Notes: generated by a model not told the origin, from the sequence alone. A stretch of 47,954 nucleotides of DNA from Thermodesulfobacteriota bacterium (GCA_028278625.1 JANQDY010000270.1:1-47954); one strand, 5' to 3'; shown: positions 1-7,032, counted from the first letter of the stretch. Made by a program: numbers and translations.

Positions 1-1
1 G

Positions 2-1135
2 GCCATTATCCTGGACGACGCTGGCTTGAAGAACCGGACCCCCAAAGATCCAGATGCATTCAAGGATGCCAACAAGCGCTGGGTCGAAGGCCTGATGAAA
101 AACGCGACCACCGGTGAAGGACTCCCGGCATTTGGAACCAATGTTTTGACCAACGTCATCAACGAGGCAGGGGGCTATCCTACGAACAACTTTCAGCTGG
201 GACGGTTTGACAACTGTGCCAAGATAAGCGGTGAGACCCTGGCGGAAACGGAAGTCGCCCGAGGGGGCGCGGCCACACATGGCTGTCACAGGGGCTGCGT
301 CATCAAGTGCTCCGGCATCTTCAATGACAAGGACGGGAATTACGTCACAAAGCAGCCGGAATATGAAACGGTCTGGGCCCACGGCGGGAATTGCGGAATC
401 GACGACCTGGATGCCATTGCCCAGTTGGACCGCATGGATGACGACTTCGGCCTGGACACCATTGAAATGGGCGCAACCATCGGCGTGGCCATGGAGGCCG
501 GACTGGCCCAGTTTGGTGATGCCAAAGGGGCTATCAACCTCTTGGCAGAGGTTGGCAAGGGATCGGATCTCGGCCGCATCCTGGGCAGCGGTGCTGCCGT
601 GACCGGCAAGATCTTCGGCATTGAGAGGGTGCCTGTTGTCAAGGGACAATCCATGCCGGCCTATGATCCCCGTACCGTCATGGGCATTGGCGTGACCTAT
701 GCCACGAGCACCATGGGTGCGGACCACACCGCCGGTTACGCAGTGGCCACCAACGTCCTTGGCGTGGGCGATCCGGTCGATCCCCTGAAGCCTGAAGGAC
801 AGGCGGCGCTTTCCCAGGCCTTCCAGATTGCCACGGCAGCTGTGGATTCCACGGGCATGTGCCTGTTCGTCACATTTGCCACTGCGACCCAGCCGGAGAC
901 AAACCAGGCCTTACTGGACTTGATCAGCGCCTTTACCGGCACCGAGATGAACGACGACGGTGTGATGGCGCTGGGCAAATCCGTTCTCAAAAACGAGCGT
1001 GAATTTAACCTGAAGGCCGGGTTTGCGGCGGAACATGACCGTCTGCCGGATTTCTTCAAAAAAGAGGCCCTGCCCCCGCACAACATCACCTTCCAGGTCT
1101 CGGATGAGGACCTTGATTCAGTGTACAATTTTTAA
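2..1135 (+). CDS. Aldehyde:ferredoxin oxidoreductase family protein, C-terminal part (5' end outside window)
   Basis: The open frame runs in from base 2 without a start codon, so this is the last 377 residues of a protein that in this family is usually about 600 residues or more. These enzymes oxidise aldehydes (or related substrates) to acids in the cytoplasm, using a tungsto- or molybdo-bispterin and one [4Fe-4S] cluster, and pass electrons to ferredoxin. The visible part covers domains 2 and 3: a C-x3-C-x3-C motif (Cys 95, 99 and 103 of the visible fragment) and a late Cys at about 287 in GMCLF fit the four cluster ligands, and the LDTIEMG segment is a family hallmark. A terminator follows directly. 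Which aldehyde or acid it uses cannot be told. A MoaD-like pterin-synthase small subunit lies 0.7 kb away, consistent with a pterin cofactor. Confidence 0.9.
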   Translation, partial: AIILDDAGLKNRTPKDPDAFKDANKRWVEGLMKNATTGEGLPAFGTNVLTNVINEAGGYPTNNFQLGRFDNCAKISGETLAETEVARGGAATHGCHRGCVIKCSGIFNDKDGNYVTKQPEYETVWAHGGNCGIDDLDAIAQLDRMDDDFGLDTIEMGATIGVAMEAGLAQFGDAKGAINLLAEVGKGSDLGRILGSGAAVTGKIFGIERVPVVKGQSMPAYDPRTVMGIGVTYATSTMGADHTAGYAVATNVLGVGDPVDPLKPEGQAALSQAFQIATAAVDSTGMCLFVTFATATQPETNQALLDLISAFTGTEMNDDGVMALGKSVLKNEREFNLKAGFAAEHDRLPDFFKKEALPPHNITFQVSDEDLDSVYNF

Positions 1136-1156
1136 AACAATCTTTTGACCCTCAAG

Positions 1157-1190
1157 GCGGGAAGGCTCCTTCGGGCCTTCCCGCTTCTTT
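1157..1190 (+). terminator. Rho-independent terminator after the oxidoreductase gene
   Basis: A perfect 10-bp stem (GCGGGAAGGC at 1157-1166 pairing with GCCTTCCCGC at 1175-1184) with an 8-base loop is followed by TTCTTT. It starts 22 bases after the stop codon. The next gene starts only 17 bases further on, so any expression of that gene from upstream must come from read-through. Confidence 0.8.
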
Positions 1191-1206
1191 GTTGGAGACT
1201 TTGCCA

Positions 1207-1824
1207 ATGGTGAACATTGATAAACAGTCAGACCGGGATGCAACCCTGGCCCTCACCGCCAAATCCGGTGCATTCCCTTACCTCTTTCCCTTTTTGCAGA
1301 AGGGTGTCATCATGGAGGTAGAGGTGGGGTCCACCATCAAACAATTTCTCGAGGAACAAATCGGACTGCCCTCCGCATACGTCGAAAAACGCATTCAGAC
1401 CATATTTCTCGATGCGAAACCGGTGGACGATTTGGATAAGGCCGTCATCAAGGACGGCGTCACCCTGACCCTTTCCGCGGCCATGCCCGGGCTCCTCGGG
1501 GCCATGCTCAGGAAGCAAAGTGCCTGCGCAGTCCTCCGTTGTCAGATAACCCACACCGAGGAAGAAGATGCACAATCATCGGGGAGAGGGTACATTGTCC
1601 TGAGGCTGTTTAATTTCATGGGCAGTGAGGTGGGCCCCAAGATCCTGGAGCAGGGTGTCGGTGTGATGGGAGACGACCTTCAAGCTTTGCTGGGACAGCA
1701 AGACGCCCCCATGTGGAGGGAGATCGAGACGCTGGACCTAAACGGTGAAAGGCTGGATGGGAAAGCTTTGGGAAATGATGTTTTGAAGGGCAGGCAGGTG
1801 TTCCTGCAAGTGAGGCAGGTCTGA
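1207..1824 (+). CDS. Unknown protein with a possible beta-grasp (MoaD/ThiS-like) segment
   Basis: This encodes 205 residues; the ATG at 1207 has GGAG ten bases upstream and is preferred over a TTG at 1189 that lies inside the terminator tail. I do not recognise the family. Residues about 30-90 read like a ubiquitin-like beta-grasp domain: a G-S-T-I-x-x-F-L-E-E helix start, then FLDAKPVDDLDKAVIKDG and a hydrophobic last strand ending near AAMPGL, as in MoaD/ThiS proteins. There is no terminal Gly-Gly, and about 110 further residues follow. It lies between a pterin-dependent oxidoreductase and a moaD-like gene, which suggests, as inference only, a role in cofactor or sulfur handling for that enzyme. 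Its stop codon abuts the convergent moaD stop codon in TGATCA. Confidence 0.6.
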   Translation: MVNIDKQSDRDATLALTAKSGAFPYLFPFLQKGVIMEVEVGSTIKQFLEEQIGLPSAYVEKRIQTIFLDAKPVDDLDKAVIKDGVTLTLSAAMPGLLGAMLRKQSACAVLRCQITHTEEEDAQSSGRGYIVLRLFNFMGSEVGPKILEQGVGVMGDDLQALLGQQDAPMWREIETLDLNGERLDGKALGNDVLKGRQVFLQVRQV

Positions 1825-2064
1825 TCAGCCCCCTGCCACGGGCGGGAAAATGCCTAACCGGTCGCCTTCCCGCAGGACCTCATCCCCCGTGGCGTGGGTC
1901 CCGTTCAAGAACATGATTTTGACTGTTTCTCTGGGAATCCCTAAATCCTCCAGTACGCCGTTGACGGTGATGCCGTCGCGAAACCGGGTCGTACCCTCGT
2001 TGTTCTTTGATTCCCCGGGCAAATATTGTCTGAGCGAGGCAAAGAGTCTTAGTTCGACTTTCAT
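1825..2064 (-). CDS. moaD: MoaD/ThiS-family sulfur carrier protein
   Basis: This is a 79-residue protein, the normal length for MoaD, with the beta-grasp pattern (VELRLFASLRQYLP at the start, VLEDLGIP helix, FLNGTHA, EGDRLGIFPPVAGG at the end). The C-terminal Gly-Gly is present; in MoaD it is adenylated and thiocarboxylated and supplies sulfur for molybdopterin synthesis. MoaE and MoeB are not in the window. The gene is monocistronic and convergent with the unknown gene at 1207. Genomes with several tungsten or molybdenum oxidoreductases often carry extra moaD copies, so this may be a paralog dedicated to the neighbouring enzyme; that is inference. A well-formed promoter and a palindrome lie upstream. 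Confidence 0.85.
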   Translation of the reverse strand: MKVELRLFASLRQYLPGESKNNEGTTRFRDGITVNGVLEDLGIPRETVKIMFLNGTHATGDEVLREGDRLGIFPPVAGG

Positions 2065-2073
2065 AATGTCCCC

Positions 2074-2094
2074 ATTGATTACTCGTTAATCAAT
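2074..2094 (-). promoter_or_regulatory. Palindrome between moaD promoter and start codon
   Basis: Perfect 8-bp arms ATTGATTA (2074-2081) and TAATCAAT (2087-2094) are separated by 5 bases. It sits just downstream of the expected transcription start of the moaD-like gene, where a repressor site or a leader hairpin would act. The binding protein is unknown. It resembles an FNR box in bases but not in spacing. Confidence 0.5.
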
Positions 2095-2107
2095 AACGTC
2101 TCTTCAA

Positions 2108-2136
2108 TTAATAGCTATCCGCCAAGATATTGTCAA
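2108..2136 (-). promoter_or_regulatory. Sigma-70-type promoter for the moaD-like gene
   Basis: On the minus strand a TTGACA (2131-2136) and a TATTAA (2108-2113) are separated by exactly 17 bases, close to the sigma-70 consensus. Transcription would start near 2101, about 37 bases before the moaD start codon. Confidence 0.6.
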
Positions 2137-2257
2137 TACGGTACGATTCATTTCCCAGTAGAAAAACTTCCATAAGTTCCAATGCCCACCGGTTGATAAT
2201 GAAAAACCTGTCCCATACTAAATTCTTGGTTTCCATCACCTAAAGAAGGTGTTACTC

Positions 2258-2296
2258 TGTTTTCAACCGGTTCAGACGCTTTGATTTTTGAAAACA
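2258..2296. repeat. Inverted repeat upstream of the lipoprotein gene
   Basis: Perfect 8-bp arms TGTTTTCA (2258-2265) and TGAAAACA (2289-2296) are separated by 23 bases. It lies 70-110 bases before the lipoprotein start, within an otherwise featureless AT-rich stretch (2137-2366) in which I see no gene and no clear promoter. Its role is unknown. Confidence 0.35.
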
Positions 2297-2366
2297 CAGA
2301 CAGCGCGATATTTGCAGTAATTGAACCTAAGCTTTGGCTTAATGACAGTGAATGAGGGCTTTTGAA

Positions 2367-3086
2367 ATGTATATGGTAAGACCATGTGTACTTTTTTTGT
2401 TAGGGCTTTTCGTCATGCTGTGCTTTTTTTGTTCCGGTTGCAGCGACAAAAAGGCCGAAGCACCGCAGCAACCTGATACCCTAAAAGGCTTTGCTTTCTT
2501 TGATCTGGGCGCCAACAGTCATTATTCAAGCGCCGTGCGCCGCAGACTCGAAGCAAAGCTCGGTTCCGATGCCATCAGCCAACAAAACGTCATTGATCTC
2601 ACCCTTTTCTACTCAAGTGCCTTTTTCAAGAAGCATTTTCCCGCGCTCTATGACCTCAACCGCCGGCTGAACCTCCCGGAAGGCCAACGCGTGGAGCACA
2701 ATACCACCAAACTCATGTACCGATATGCCCGATTGAAGGAGACGCCTTTCAAAGACATTACGCTCTATTTTTCAAATGACACAGGAAATCCCCTCTTTTT
2801 CAGCATTTCCGCCGGGCCCGGGGGTGCTGCCATCGTCGAAACCCTCAAAAAAAAATACGGACCGCCTGAACAATTCAAATGGGAGGAGGAAAAGAACACC
2901 ACACTCTATTGGATCGATGACAAGGACTACTTCATTGTTACGACCTCTTTAGACAGGCTGGGAAATCCGGAATATCTGTTCTGCATCTATTATGTGGCCA
3001 ACCTGGAAAAAATGCTGGCCACTGAAAAAGCCCAAAGACTATCTGACCAAGAAAAGATCCGTGAAGCCGGAGAGTCGGCCTTTTAA
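2367..3086 (+). CDS. Putative lipoprotein of unknown function
   Basis: This encodes 239 residues from the ATG at 2367, chosen because GAGGG ends eight bases before it; an in-frame ATG at 2352 would add five residues. The N-terminus has a basic start, a hydrophobic core (CVLFLLGLFVMLCFF) and a lipobox-like CSGC followed by SDKK, so the mature protein is probably lipid-anchored outside the inner membrane. The mature part is soluble, with KYGPPEQFKWEEEKNTTLYW and YFIVTTSL near the C-terminus suggesting mostly beta structure. I do not recognise the family. It appears monocistronic, with about 190 bases before the next gene. Confidence 0.7.
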   Translation: MYMVRPCVLFLLGLFVMLCFFCSGCSDKKAEAPQQPDTLKGFAFFDLGANSHYSSAVRRRLEAKLGSDAISQQNVIDLTLFYSSAFFKKHFPALYDLNRRLNLPEGQRVEHNTTKLMYRYARLKETPFKDITLYFSNDTGNPLFFSISAGPGGAAIVETLKKKYGPPEQFKWEEEKNTTLYWIDDKDYFIVTTSLDRLGNPEYLFCIYYVANLEKMLATEKAQRLSDQEKIREAGESAF

Positions 3087-3188
3087 AAGCCTTTTGACAG
3101 AAGATCACAAATGCAAATCATAGCATCAAACCGTAAACCAGACCGGCAGGCGATCCATGAGCAGGTTTGGTGTCCACATGAATTTAAA

Positions 3189-3202
3189 TGAGCATATGCT
3201 CA
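3189..3202. promoter_or_regulatory. Operator palindrome 1 of the ArsR-type sensor (inferred)
   Basis: TGAGCATATGCTCA is a perfect 14-bp palindrome (TGAGCA, two bases, TGCTCA). It lies just upstream of the -35 box of the DUF134 promoter. The same core occurs at 3239-3258 and at 4162-4177. Confidence 0.6.
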
Positions 3203-3211
3203 AAATAATCC

Positions 3212-3240
3212 TTGACAGCGAAGAGATGCCATCTTAAGTT
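3212..3240 (+). promoter_or_regulatory. Candidate promoter for the DUF134-DUF5320 operon
   Basis: TTGACA at 3212-3217 is followed after 17 bases by TAAGTT at 3235-3240, a weak -10 match. It is flanked on both sides by ArsR-type palindromes, the second overlapping the -10 box and start point. Confidence 0.45.
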
Positions 3241-3258
3241 ATGAGCAAATGCTCATAA
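3239..3258. promoter_or_regulatory. Operator palindrome 2 of the ArsR-type sensor (inferred)
   Basis: TTATGAGCAAATGCTCATAA is a perfect inverted repeat with 9-bp arms and a 2-base spacer. It overlaps the expected transcription start of the DUF134 gene, a position typical for repression by SmtB/ArsR-family proteins. Confidence 0.65.
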
Positions 3259-3273
3259 CAGAAAGGGGATTTG

Positions 3274-3612
3274 ATGCCCAGACCGCGGAAACCGAGATTT
3301 GTAAACAGCCCCCCCATCGTGGACGGCTTCAGGCCTCATCCCTGCCACAAAAGGGGAATTGAGACGGTCTTTCTGCCCCTTGAGGGTTTGGAAGCGATTC
3401 GCTTGCGTGATTATGAAGGCCTCAGCCAGGAACAAGGGGCCGAACGGATGAATGTGTCAAGGGCCACCTTCGGCCGGATCCTGCTGCAAGCCAGGAAAAG
3501 GATCGCAGAAGCCCTGGTTCTGGGAAAAATGCTTCGCATTGAGGGAGGAGATTTTGAGCTGCCTCCCAGAGGTTTCAGGCGACGGCGGCGCGGGAGACGA
3601 GATCCCTTTTAA
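3274..3612 (+). CDS. DUF134 family protein (helix-turn-helix)
   Basis: This encodes 112 residues, a typical DUF134 length; the ATG at 3274 (MPRPRKPRFV is the usual family start) has AAGGGG upstream. Residues about 38-75 (LEGLEAIRLRDYEGLSQEQ, then GAERMNVSRATFGRIL) form a sigma-70 region-4-like helix-turn-helix, so DNA binding is likely. The C-terminus is strongly basic (RRRRRGRRD). DUF134 genes commonly lie beside DUF5320 and NifX/NifB-like genes; the specific function is not established. The two ArsR-type palindromes around its promoter place it under a metal sensor, which is inference from the sequence. Confidence 0.85.
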   Translation: MPRPRKPRFVNSPPIVDGFRPHPCHKRGIETVFLPLEGLEAIRLRDYEGLSQEQGAERMNVSRATFGRILLQARKRIAEALVLGKMLRIEGGDFELPPRGFRRRRRGRRDPF

Positions 3613-3631
3613 AGGAAAGGAGGTGACACAG

Positions 3632-3973
3632 ATGCCCGGATTTAATAGAAGAGGGCCCGAGGGCACAGGCCCCATGACCGGCGGCGGGCGCGGATGCTGC
3701 AGCAGTAAAGGCCCCGCATTTGGATCGAAACATGGTGCGCGCGAATATGGCGGGCGGGATGGCGGATCAAGAAACGGTCGCGGGTTCTGCCGGGGGTTTC
3801 GCAGGACCATCGGCGACGGGCGGACCCCTAAGGGTCAGCCCCGTGAAATGGATGGGATTGATCGTTCGGCGGATGAATTGAGGGTCCTGAAAGCACAGGT
3901 TGACGAAATGTCGGCGACACTGGACAAGCTCAACAAGCGCCTGGGCGATTCAGAAAAAGCGTCAGACAAGTAG
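3632..3973 (+). CDS. DUF5320 family small protein
   Basis: The ATG at 3632 is preceded by an ideal ribosome-binding site (AAAGGAGGTGA, eight bases from GGAGG to the start), giving 113 residues; a longer reading from 3452 is an artefact overlapping DUF134. The protein starts MPGFNRRGPEGTGPMTGGGR, the recurrent N-terminus of DUF5320 proteins, followed by a Gly/Arg-rich low-complexity stretch with a vicinal Cys-Cys pair and one more Cys, and ends in a coiled-coil-like helix (ELRVLKAQVDEMSATLDKL). It is cotranscribed with the DUF134 gene 19 bases upstream. Function is unknown; metal or cluster handling is often supposed from its neighbours. Confidence 0.8.
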   Translation: MPGFNRRGPEGTGPMTGGGRGCCSSKGPAFGSKHGAREYGGRDGGSRNGRGFCRGFRRTIGDGRTPKGQPREMDGIDRSADELRVLKAQVDEMSATLDKLNKRLGDSEKASDK

Positions 3974-3999
3974 ACGAAATTGAATCATATGATTGGATG

Positions 4000-4035
4000 G
4001 GATTCCCCACTGCAGTCATTTCGCAGGGGGAATCC
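4000..4035 (+). terminator. Hairpin after the DUF5320 gene
   Basis: GGATTCCCC (4000-4008) pairs with GGGGAATCC (4027-4035), with an inner TGC/GCA pairing, forming a strong hairpin 27 bases after the stop codon. No T-run follows, so it may be an mRNA 3'-end stabiliser or a factor-dependent end rather than a classic terminator. Confidence 0.4.
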
Positions 4036-4130
4036 AAAATCATAACCCCCGGTGAATATGGCATTCACATCCATTCGCTCTCTTTATATACATACCGCCA
4101 GCATTCGCAACAAACCTCCTTTGGAAAACC

Positions 4131-4159
4131 TTGACACCGTTCTAAAAGGCCATTAACAT
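4131..4159 (+). promoter_or_regulatory. Promoter of the arsR-permease operon
   Basis: TTGACA (4131-4136) and TAACAT (4154-4159) are separated by 17 bases. The expected start point falls inside the palindrome at 4162-4177. The gap 3974-4196 otherwise holds only the hairpin at 4000-4035. Confidence 0.6.
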
Positions 4160-4161
4160 AT

Positions 4162-4177
4162 TTGAGCATGTGTTCAA
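4162..4177. promoter_or_regulatory. Operator palindrome 3, autoregulatory site of the ArsR-type sensor (inferred)
   Basis: TTGAGCATGTGTTCAA has 7-bp arms around a 2-base spacer with one mismatch, and shares the TGAGCA-N2-TG(C/T)TCA core with the two sites upstream of the DUF134 gene. It covers the predicted +1 of the arsR transcript. Confidence 0.6.
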
Positions 4178-4196
4178 TTACTCTAATGGCTATGAG

Positions 4197-4571
4197 ATGA
4201 CCCAACGCAAAAACAGGATTTTAAAAGAAGACGGTTGCCAGATTCACGTGGTGCATCTGGGTCGTGTTGAACGTGCCTGGAAAGAGGCCGTCTCTCGTAA
4301 AGATCTTGAGCAGTTGTCACTCACCTACAAGGTGTTGGGAAACGATACCCGTCTCAAAATGGTGATGGCCCTCCAAGGGGGCGAAATGTGCGTGTGTGAC
4401 TTGGCAGCCTTTACCGGACTGAGCGACTCAGCGGTTTCGCACCAGTTGAGGCGCCTCAAAGACCTGAATCTCGTGAGGCAGCGTCGCGACGGCCAGGTGC
4501 TTTATTACTCCTTAAACGATGATCACGTTTCCGAACTGCTGAAAATAGGGCTCGAGCATGTACGCGAATAG
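4197..4571 (+). CDS. ArsR/SmtB-family metal-sensing repressor, CadC-like
   Basis: This encodes 124 residues from the ATG at 4197; a GTG at 4170 is in frame but lies inside the operator and at the likely +1. The winged helix includes LSDSAVSHQLRRL as the recognition helix. Two metal-site signatures are visible: an N-terminal Cys14 in CQIHVVH plus the C-V-C of MCVCDL (Cys65, Cys67), as in CadC-type alpha3N/alpha3 sites, and the exact SmtB-type alpha5 pattern D-x-H-x10-H-x2-E (Asp108, His110, His121, Glu124). Known members release DNA on binding Zn, Cd, Pb or similar ions. It is followed after 20 bases by a permease gene, and the same palindrome lies before the DUF134 operon, so it probably controls both. 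Confidence 0.9.
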   Translation: MTQRKNRILKEDGCQIHVVHLGRVERAWKEAVSRKDLEQLSLTYKVLGNDTRLKMVMALQGGEMCVCDLAAFTGLSDSAVSHQLRRLKDLNLVRQRRDGQVLYYSLNDDHVSELLKIGLEHVRE

Positions 4572-4591
4572 CTTTAAAGGAAGACCCTAAA

Positions 4592-5734
4592 ATGATATTC
4601 TTGACCAATATGCTTGCAGAAGCATGGCATCTGCTACTTGAATCATCGCCCTATGTTTTGTTCGGGCTCCTTGTGAGCGGTCTGTTGCATGTTTTCCTAA
4701 ATCCAGGAACCATTGGTCGGCAATTGGGAAAAGGAAAACTCCGTTCGGTTTTCAAGGCCGCCTTCCTGGGTATTCCCCTGCCCCTCTGTTCCTGCGGGGT
4801 GCTGCCCGCCGCCGTCTCCCTGCGAAAGCAAGGCGCCAACACCGGGGCAACCACGGCATTTCTGATATCCACGCCCGAATCGGGCATCGATTCTCTGGCC
4901 ATTACTTATGCACTGCTGGACCCGGTGATGACCGTGGCACGCCCCATGGCAGCGTTTACCACTGCCACCGCCGCCGGTATTGCCGAAAACGCCTTTAACC
5001 ATCCTGAAGATGATAAGATGATCCCAATAGACCTCACCTGCCCGGTGGATGCCTGCTGTAACGGGGACGGCTGTCCGCCGGAAGAGCACAAGAAACATCA
5101 CACGTTTAAAGAAAAAACCACCGCAGGGCTGAAGTATGCCCTCTTGGATGTGTGGAACGATATGGCAGGCTGGTTTCTCATCGGCATTCTGCTGGCAGGG
5201 GTGATTACGGCCCTTGTTCCGGACGAAATAGTGGTGCGCTACCTGGGAGGCGGTCTTTCTTCCATGTTTCTCATGCTTGGGATGGGCATCCCGCTTTATA
5301 TCTGCGCCACGGCATCCACCCCTGTCGCCGCGGCACTCATTCTAAAAGGGGTCAGCCCGGGCGCGGCCCTGGTATTTCTCCTTGCCGGTCCGGCCACCAA
5401 CATCACTTCTCTAACGGTTCTCTGGGGTACGCTGGGGAAACGGGCCACGGCCATCTATCTTTCGGCAATCGCTCTTTTCGCGGTTCTTTTTGGGCTCCTG
5501 GTGGATTACTTCTATGGCGCACTTGCTCTTGAACCAAAGGCCCTCTTGGGAGAGGCCGCTGAAATTGTACCCATATGGGCACAATGGACCGCGGCGCTCC
5601 TTTTATTGGCCTTGTCCGTAAAACCGGTCCTTTTGAGTCTTTCATCCCGACTCAAAAGGGGCAAAAACCGCCTCGAACCAGAAGCGACCTCTGAGGCTCC
5701 TTCCGGGCTGCAAAAATGCTCCGCTCCCACATGA
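4592..5734 (+). CDS. SO_0444/ArsP-type permease, probable heavy-metal efflux protein
   Basis: This 380-residue integral membrane protein belongs to the DUF318-type permease superfamily (SO_0444-like Cu/Zn efflux; ArsP is a relative). The first half contains the PLCSCGVLPAA motif (Cys66, Cys68) in a membrane segment. A hydrophilic loop at about 145-175 carries Cys150, 155, 156, 161 and His166, 169, 170, a plausible soft-metal binding site. The second half has four to five hydrophobic segments including GPATNITSLTVLWG. AAGGA ahead of the start and a 20-base gap to the ArsR sensor indicate one operon. The transported ion is not identifiable; the sensor's Cys and His ligands suggest a divalent heavy metal. 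Confidence 0.85.
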   Translation: MIFLTNMLAEAWHLLLESSPYVLFGLLVSGLLHVFLNPGTIGRQLGKGKLRSVFKAAFLGIPLPLCSCGVLPAAVSLRKQGANTGATTAFLISTPESGIDSLAITYALLDPVMTVARPMAAFTTATAAGIAENAFNHPEDDKMIPIDLTCPVDACCNGDGCPPEEHKKHHTFKEKTTAGLKYALLDVWNDMAGWFLIGILLAGVITALVPDEIVVRYLGGGLSSMFLMLGMGIPLYICATASTPVAAALILKGVSPGAALVFLLAGPATNITSLTVLWGTLGKRATAIYLSAIALFAVLFGLLVDYFYGALALEPKALLGEAAEIVPIWAQWTAALLLLALSVKPVLLSLSSRLKRGKNRLEPEATSEAPSGLQKCSAPT

Positions 5735-5796
5735 AGCTGCTCCTAAAGGACGCGTTGCGCCCTTGCTGAAGCCCTTTAAAAGGGGACATAAACCAC

Positions 5797-7002
5797 ATGG
5801 CATTGACACCTGATGACATCTACGACGCAAAGAAAGCGATCAAAGGCAGCGTTTCAAATACGCTCTGCGCCCCTTCCACAACCCTTTCGGAGATTACCGG
5901 CGCCTCTTTGATATTGAAATTTGAAAATCTTCAATTCACCGGCTCCTTCAAAGAACGAGGTGCACTCAATAAGCTGCTGTCCCTCTCCCCTGAATGTCGC
6001 CGCACAGGCGTCATCGCCGTAAGTGCCGGAAATCATGCCCAGGCAGTGGCCTATCACGCAAAACGCCTGCGCATCCCGGCGGTCATCATCATGCCGCGGT
6101 ATACTCCCAACCTCAAAGTGGAACATACCCGGGCCTTCAATGCGGAAGTGATCCTCAAAGGGGAAGACTTTGATGAAGCCAAGGAATACGCAACGGGGCT
6201 GGCGGCTGAAAGAGGCCTGGAACTGATCCATCCTTACGACGATGAAAAAGTCATGGCGGGTCAGGGAACCGTTGCCCTCGAAATGCTGAAAGCTTATCCC
6301 GATCTTGAGTGCATTGTGGTGCCGGTGGGCGGTGGCGGTTTCATTTCGGGATGCGCCATTGCCGCAAAATCCATCAATCCTCATATATCCATTATCGGTG
6401 TCGAAGCAAAAGGGTATGCATCCATGTGCTGCGCCCTCAAAGGAACATCGCCGAAATGGGCGAAATGCTCCCTTGCGGAGGGGATCGCCGTCAAGGAACC
6501 GGGCCGTCTCACCCTGCCCATTGTAAAGGAAAACGTCGACGACATACTCATCGTGGATGAGGTCGATATTGAAAAGGCGGTATTGTTGCTGCTGGAAGTT
6601 GAAAAAACCGTGGTAGAAGGGGCCGGGGCCGTGGGGCTCGCAGCCGCAATGAAACACCCGCCGCATTTCAGGGGAAAGACGGCAGGACTGATTCTCTCCG
6701 GCGGCAACATAGATCTGCTCCCCCTGTCCTCCATCATCCAGCGCGGCTTGGTCAGAACCGGGCGTCTCGTGCGCCTGAGGGTGGAGTTGCGGGACGCTCC
6801 CGGCGCGTTGTCCGATGTTACCCGTTGTATCGCCGATGCCGAAGCCAATATCGTTGAAGTTCACCATCAGCGGGCATTTACAAAACTGCCTCTTCAGTCG
6901 GCTTTAGTGGAGTTCGTGGTAGAAACCAGGGGTCTTTCCCATCTTGATACCCTTTTTAAGAAGCTCAAATCCTCAGACTATCTTGTGAGTCAAGTTTCAT
7001 GA
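5797..7002 (+). CDS. ilvA: Threonine ammonia-lyase (threonine dehydratase) with C-terminal ACT domain
   Basis: This 401-residue, PLP-dependent fold-type II enzyme converts threonine to 2-oxobutanoate and ammonia, the first step toward isoleucine. The PLP lysine lies in GSFKERGA near residue 51, the phosphate-binding loop is VGGGGFISG near residue 178, and SGGN occurs near residue 305. Residues about 325-401 form one ACT-like regulatory domain (LRVELRDAPGALSDVTRCI), the length and layout of the short biosynthetic or TdcB-plus-ACT type. AGGGG lies upstream of the start. It is separated by 62 bases from the permease gene and followed at once by the receiver-like gene; a link to the metal module is not evident. 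Confidence 0.9.
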   Translation: MALTPDDIYDAKKAIKGSVSNTLCAPSTTLSEITGASLILKFENLQFTGSFKERGALNKLLSLSPECRRTGVIAVSAGNHAQAVAYHAKRLRIPAVIIMPRYTPNLKVEHTRAFNAEVILKGEDFDEAKEYATGLAAERGLELIHPYDDEKVMAGQGTVALEMLKAYPDLECIVVPVGGGGFISGCAIAAKSINPHISIIGVEAKGYASMCCALKGTSPKWAKCSLAEGIAVKEPGRLTLPIVKENVDDILIVDEVDIEKAVLLLLEVEKTVVEGAGAVGLAAAMKHPPHFRGKTAGLILSGGNIDLLPLSSIIQRGLVRTGRLVRLRVELRDAPGALSDVTRCIADAEANIVEVHHQRAFTKLPLQSALVEFVVETRGLSHLDTLFKKLKSSDYLVSQVS

Positions 7003-7032
7003 ACCGTGCTGAACAGATTTTTGGAGGACGAC

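Noticed and set aside
2074..2094. FNR/CRP-like site
   Set aside because: The half-sites TTGAT and ATCAA are present but nine bases apart instead of four, so it is reported only as an unassigned palindrome.
3452..3631. Upstream extension of the DUF5320 gene
   Set aside because: It overlaps DUF134 in another frame; the ATG at 3632 has a near-perfect ribosome-binding site and the family N-terminus.
5772..5784. CCCTTT-A-AAAGGG palindrome next to the ilvA ribosome-binding site
   Set aside because: As a hairpin it would have only four stable pairs and a small loop; too weak to propose an attenuator.
5854..6867. 337-codon minus-strand frame
   Set aside because: Antisense to the threonine ammonia-lyase gene, which has clear catalytic motifs; no ribosome-binding site or recognisable domain.
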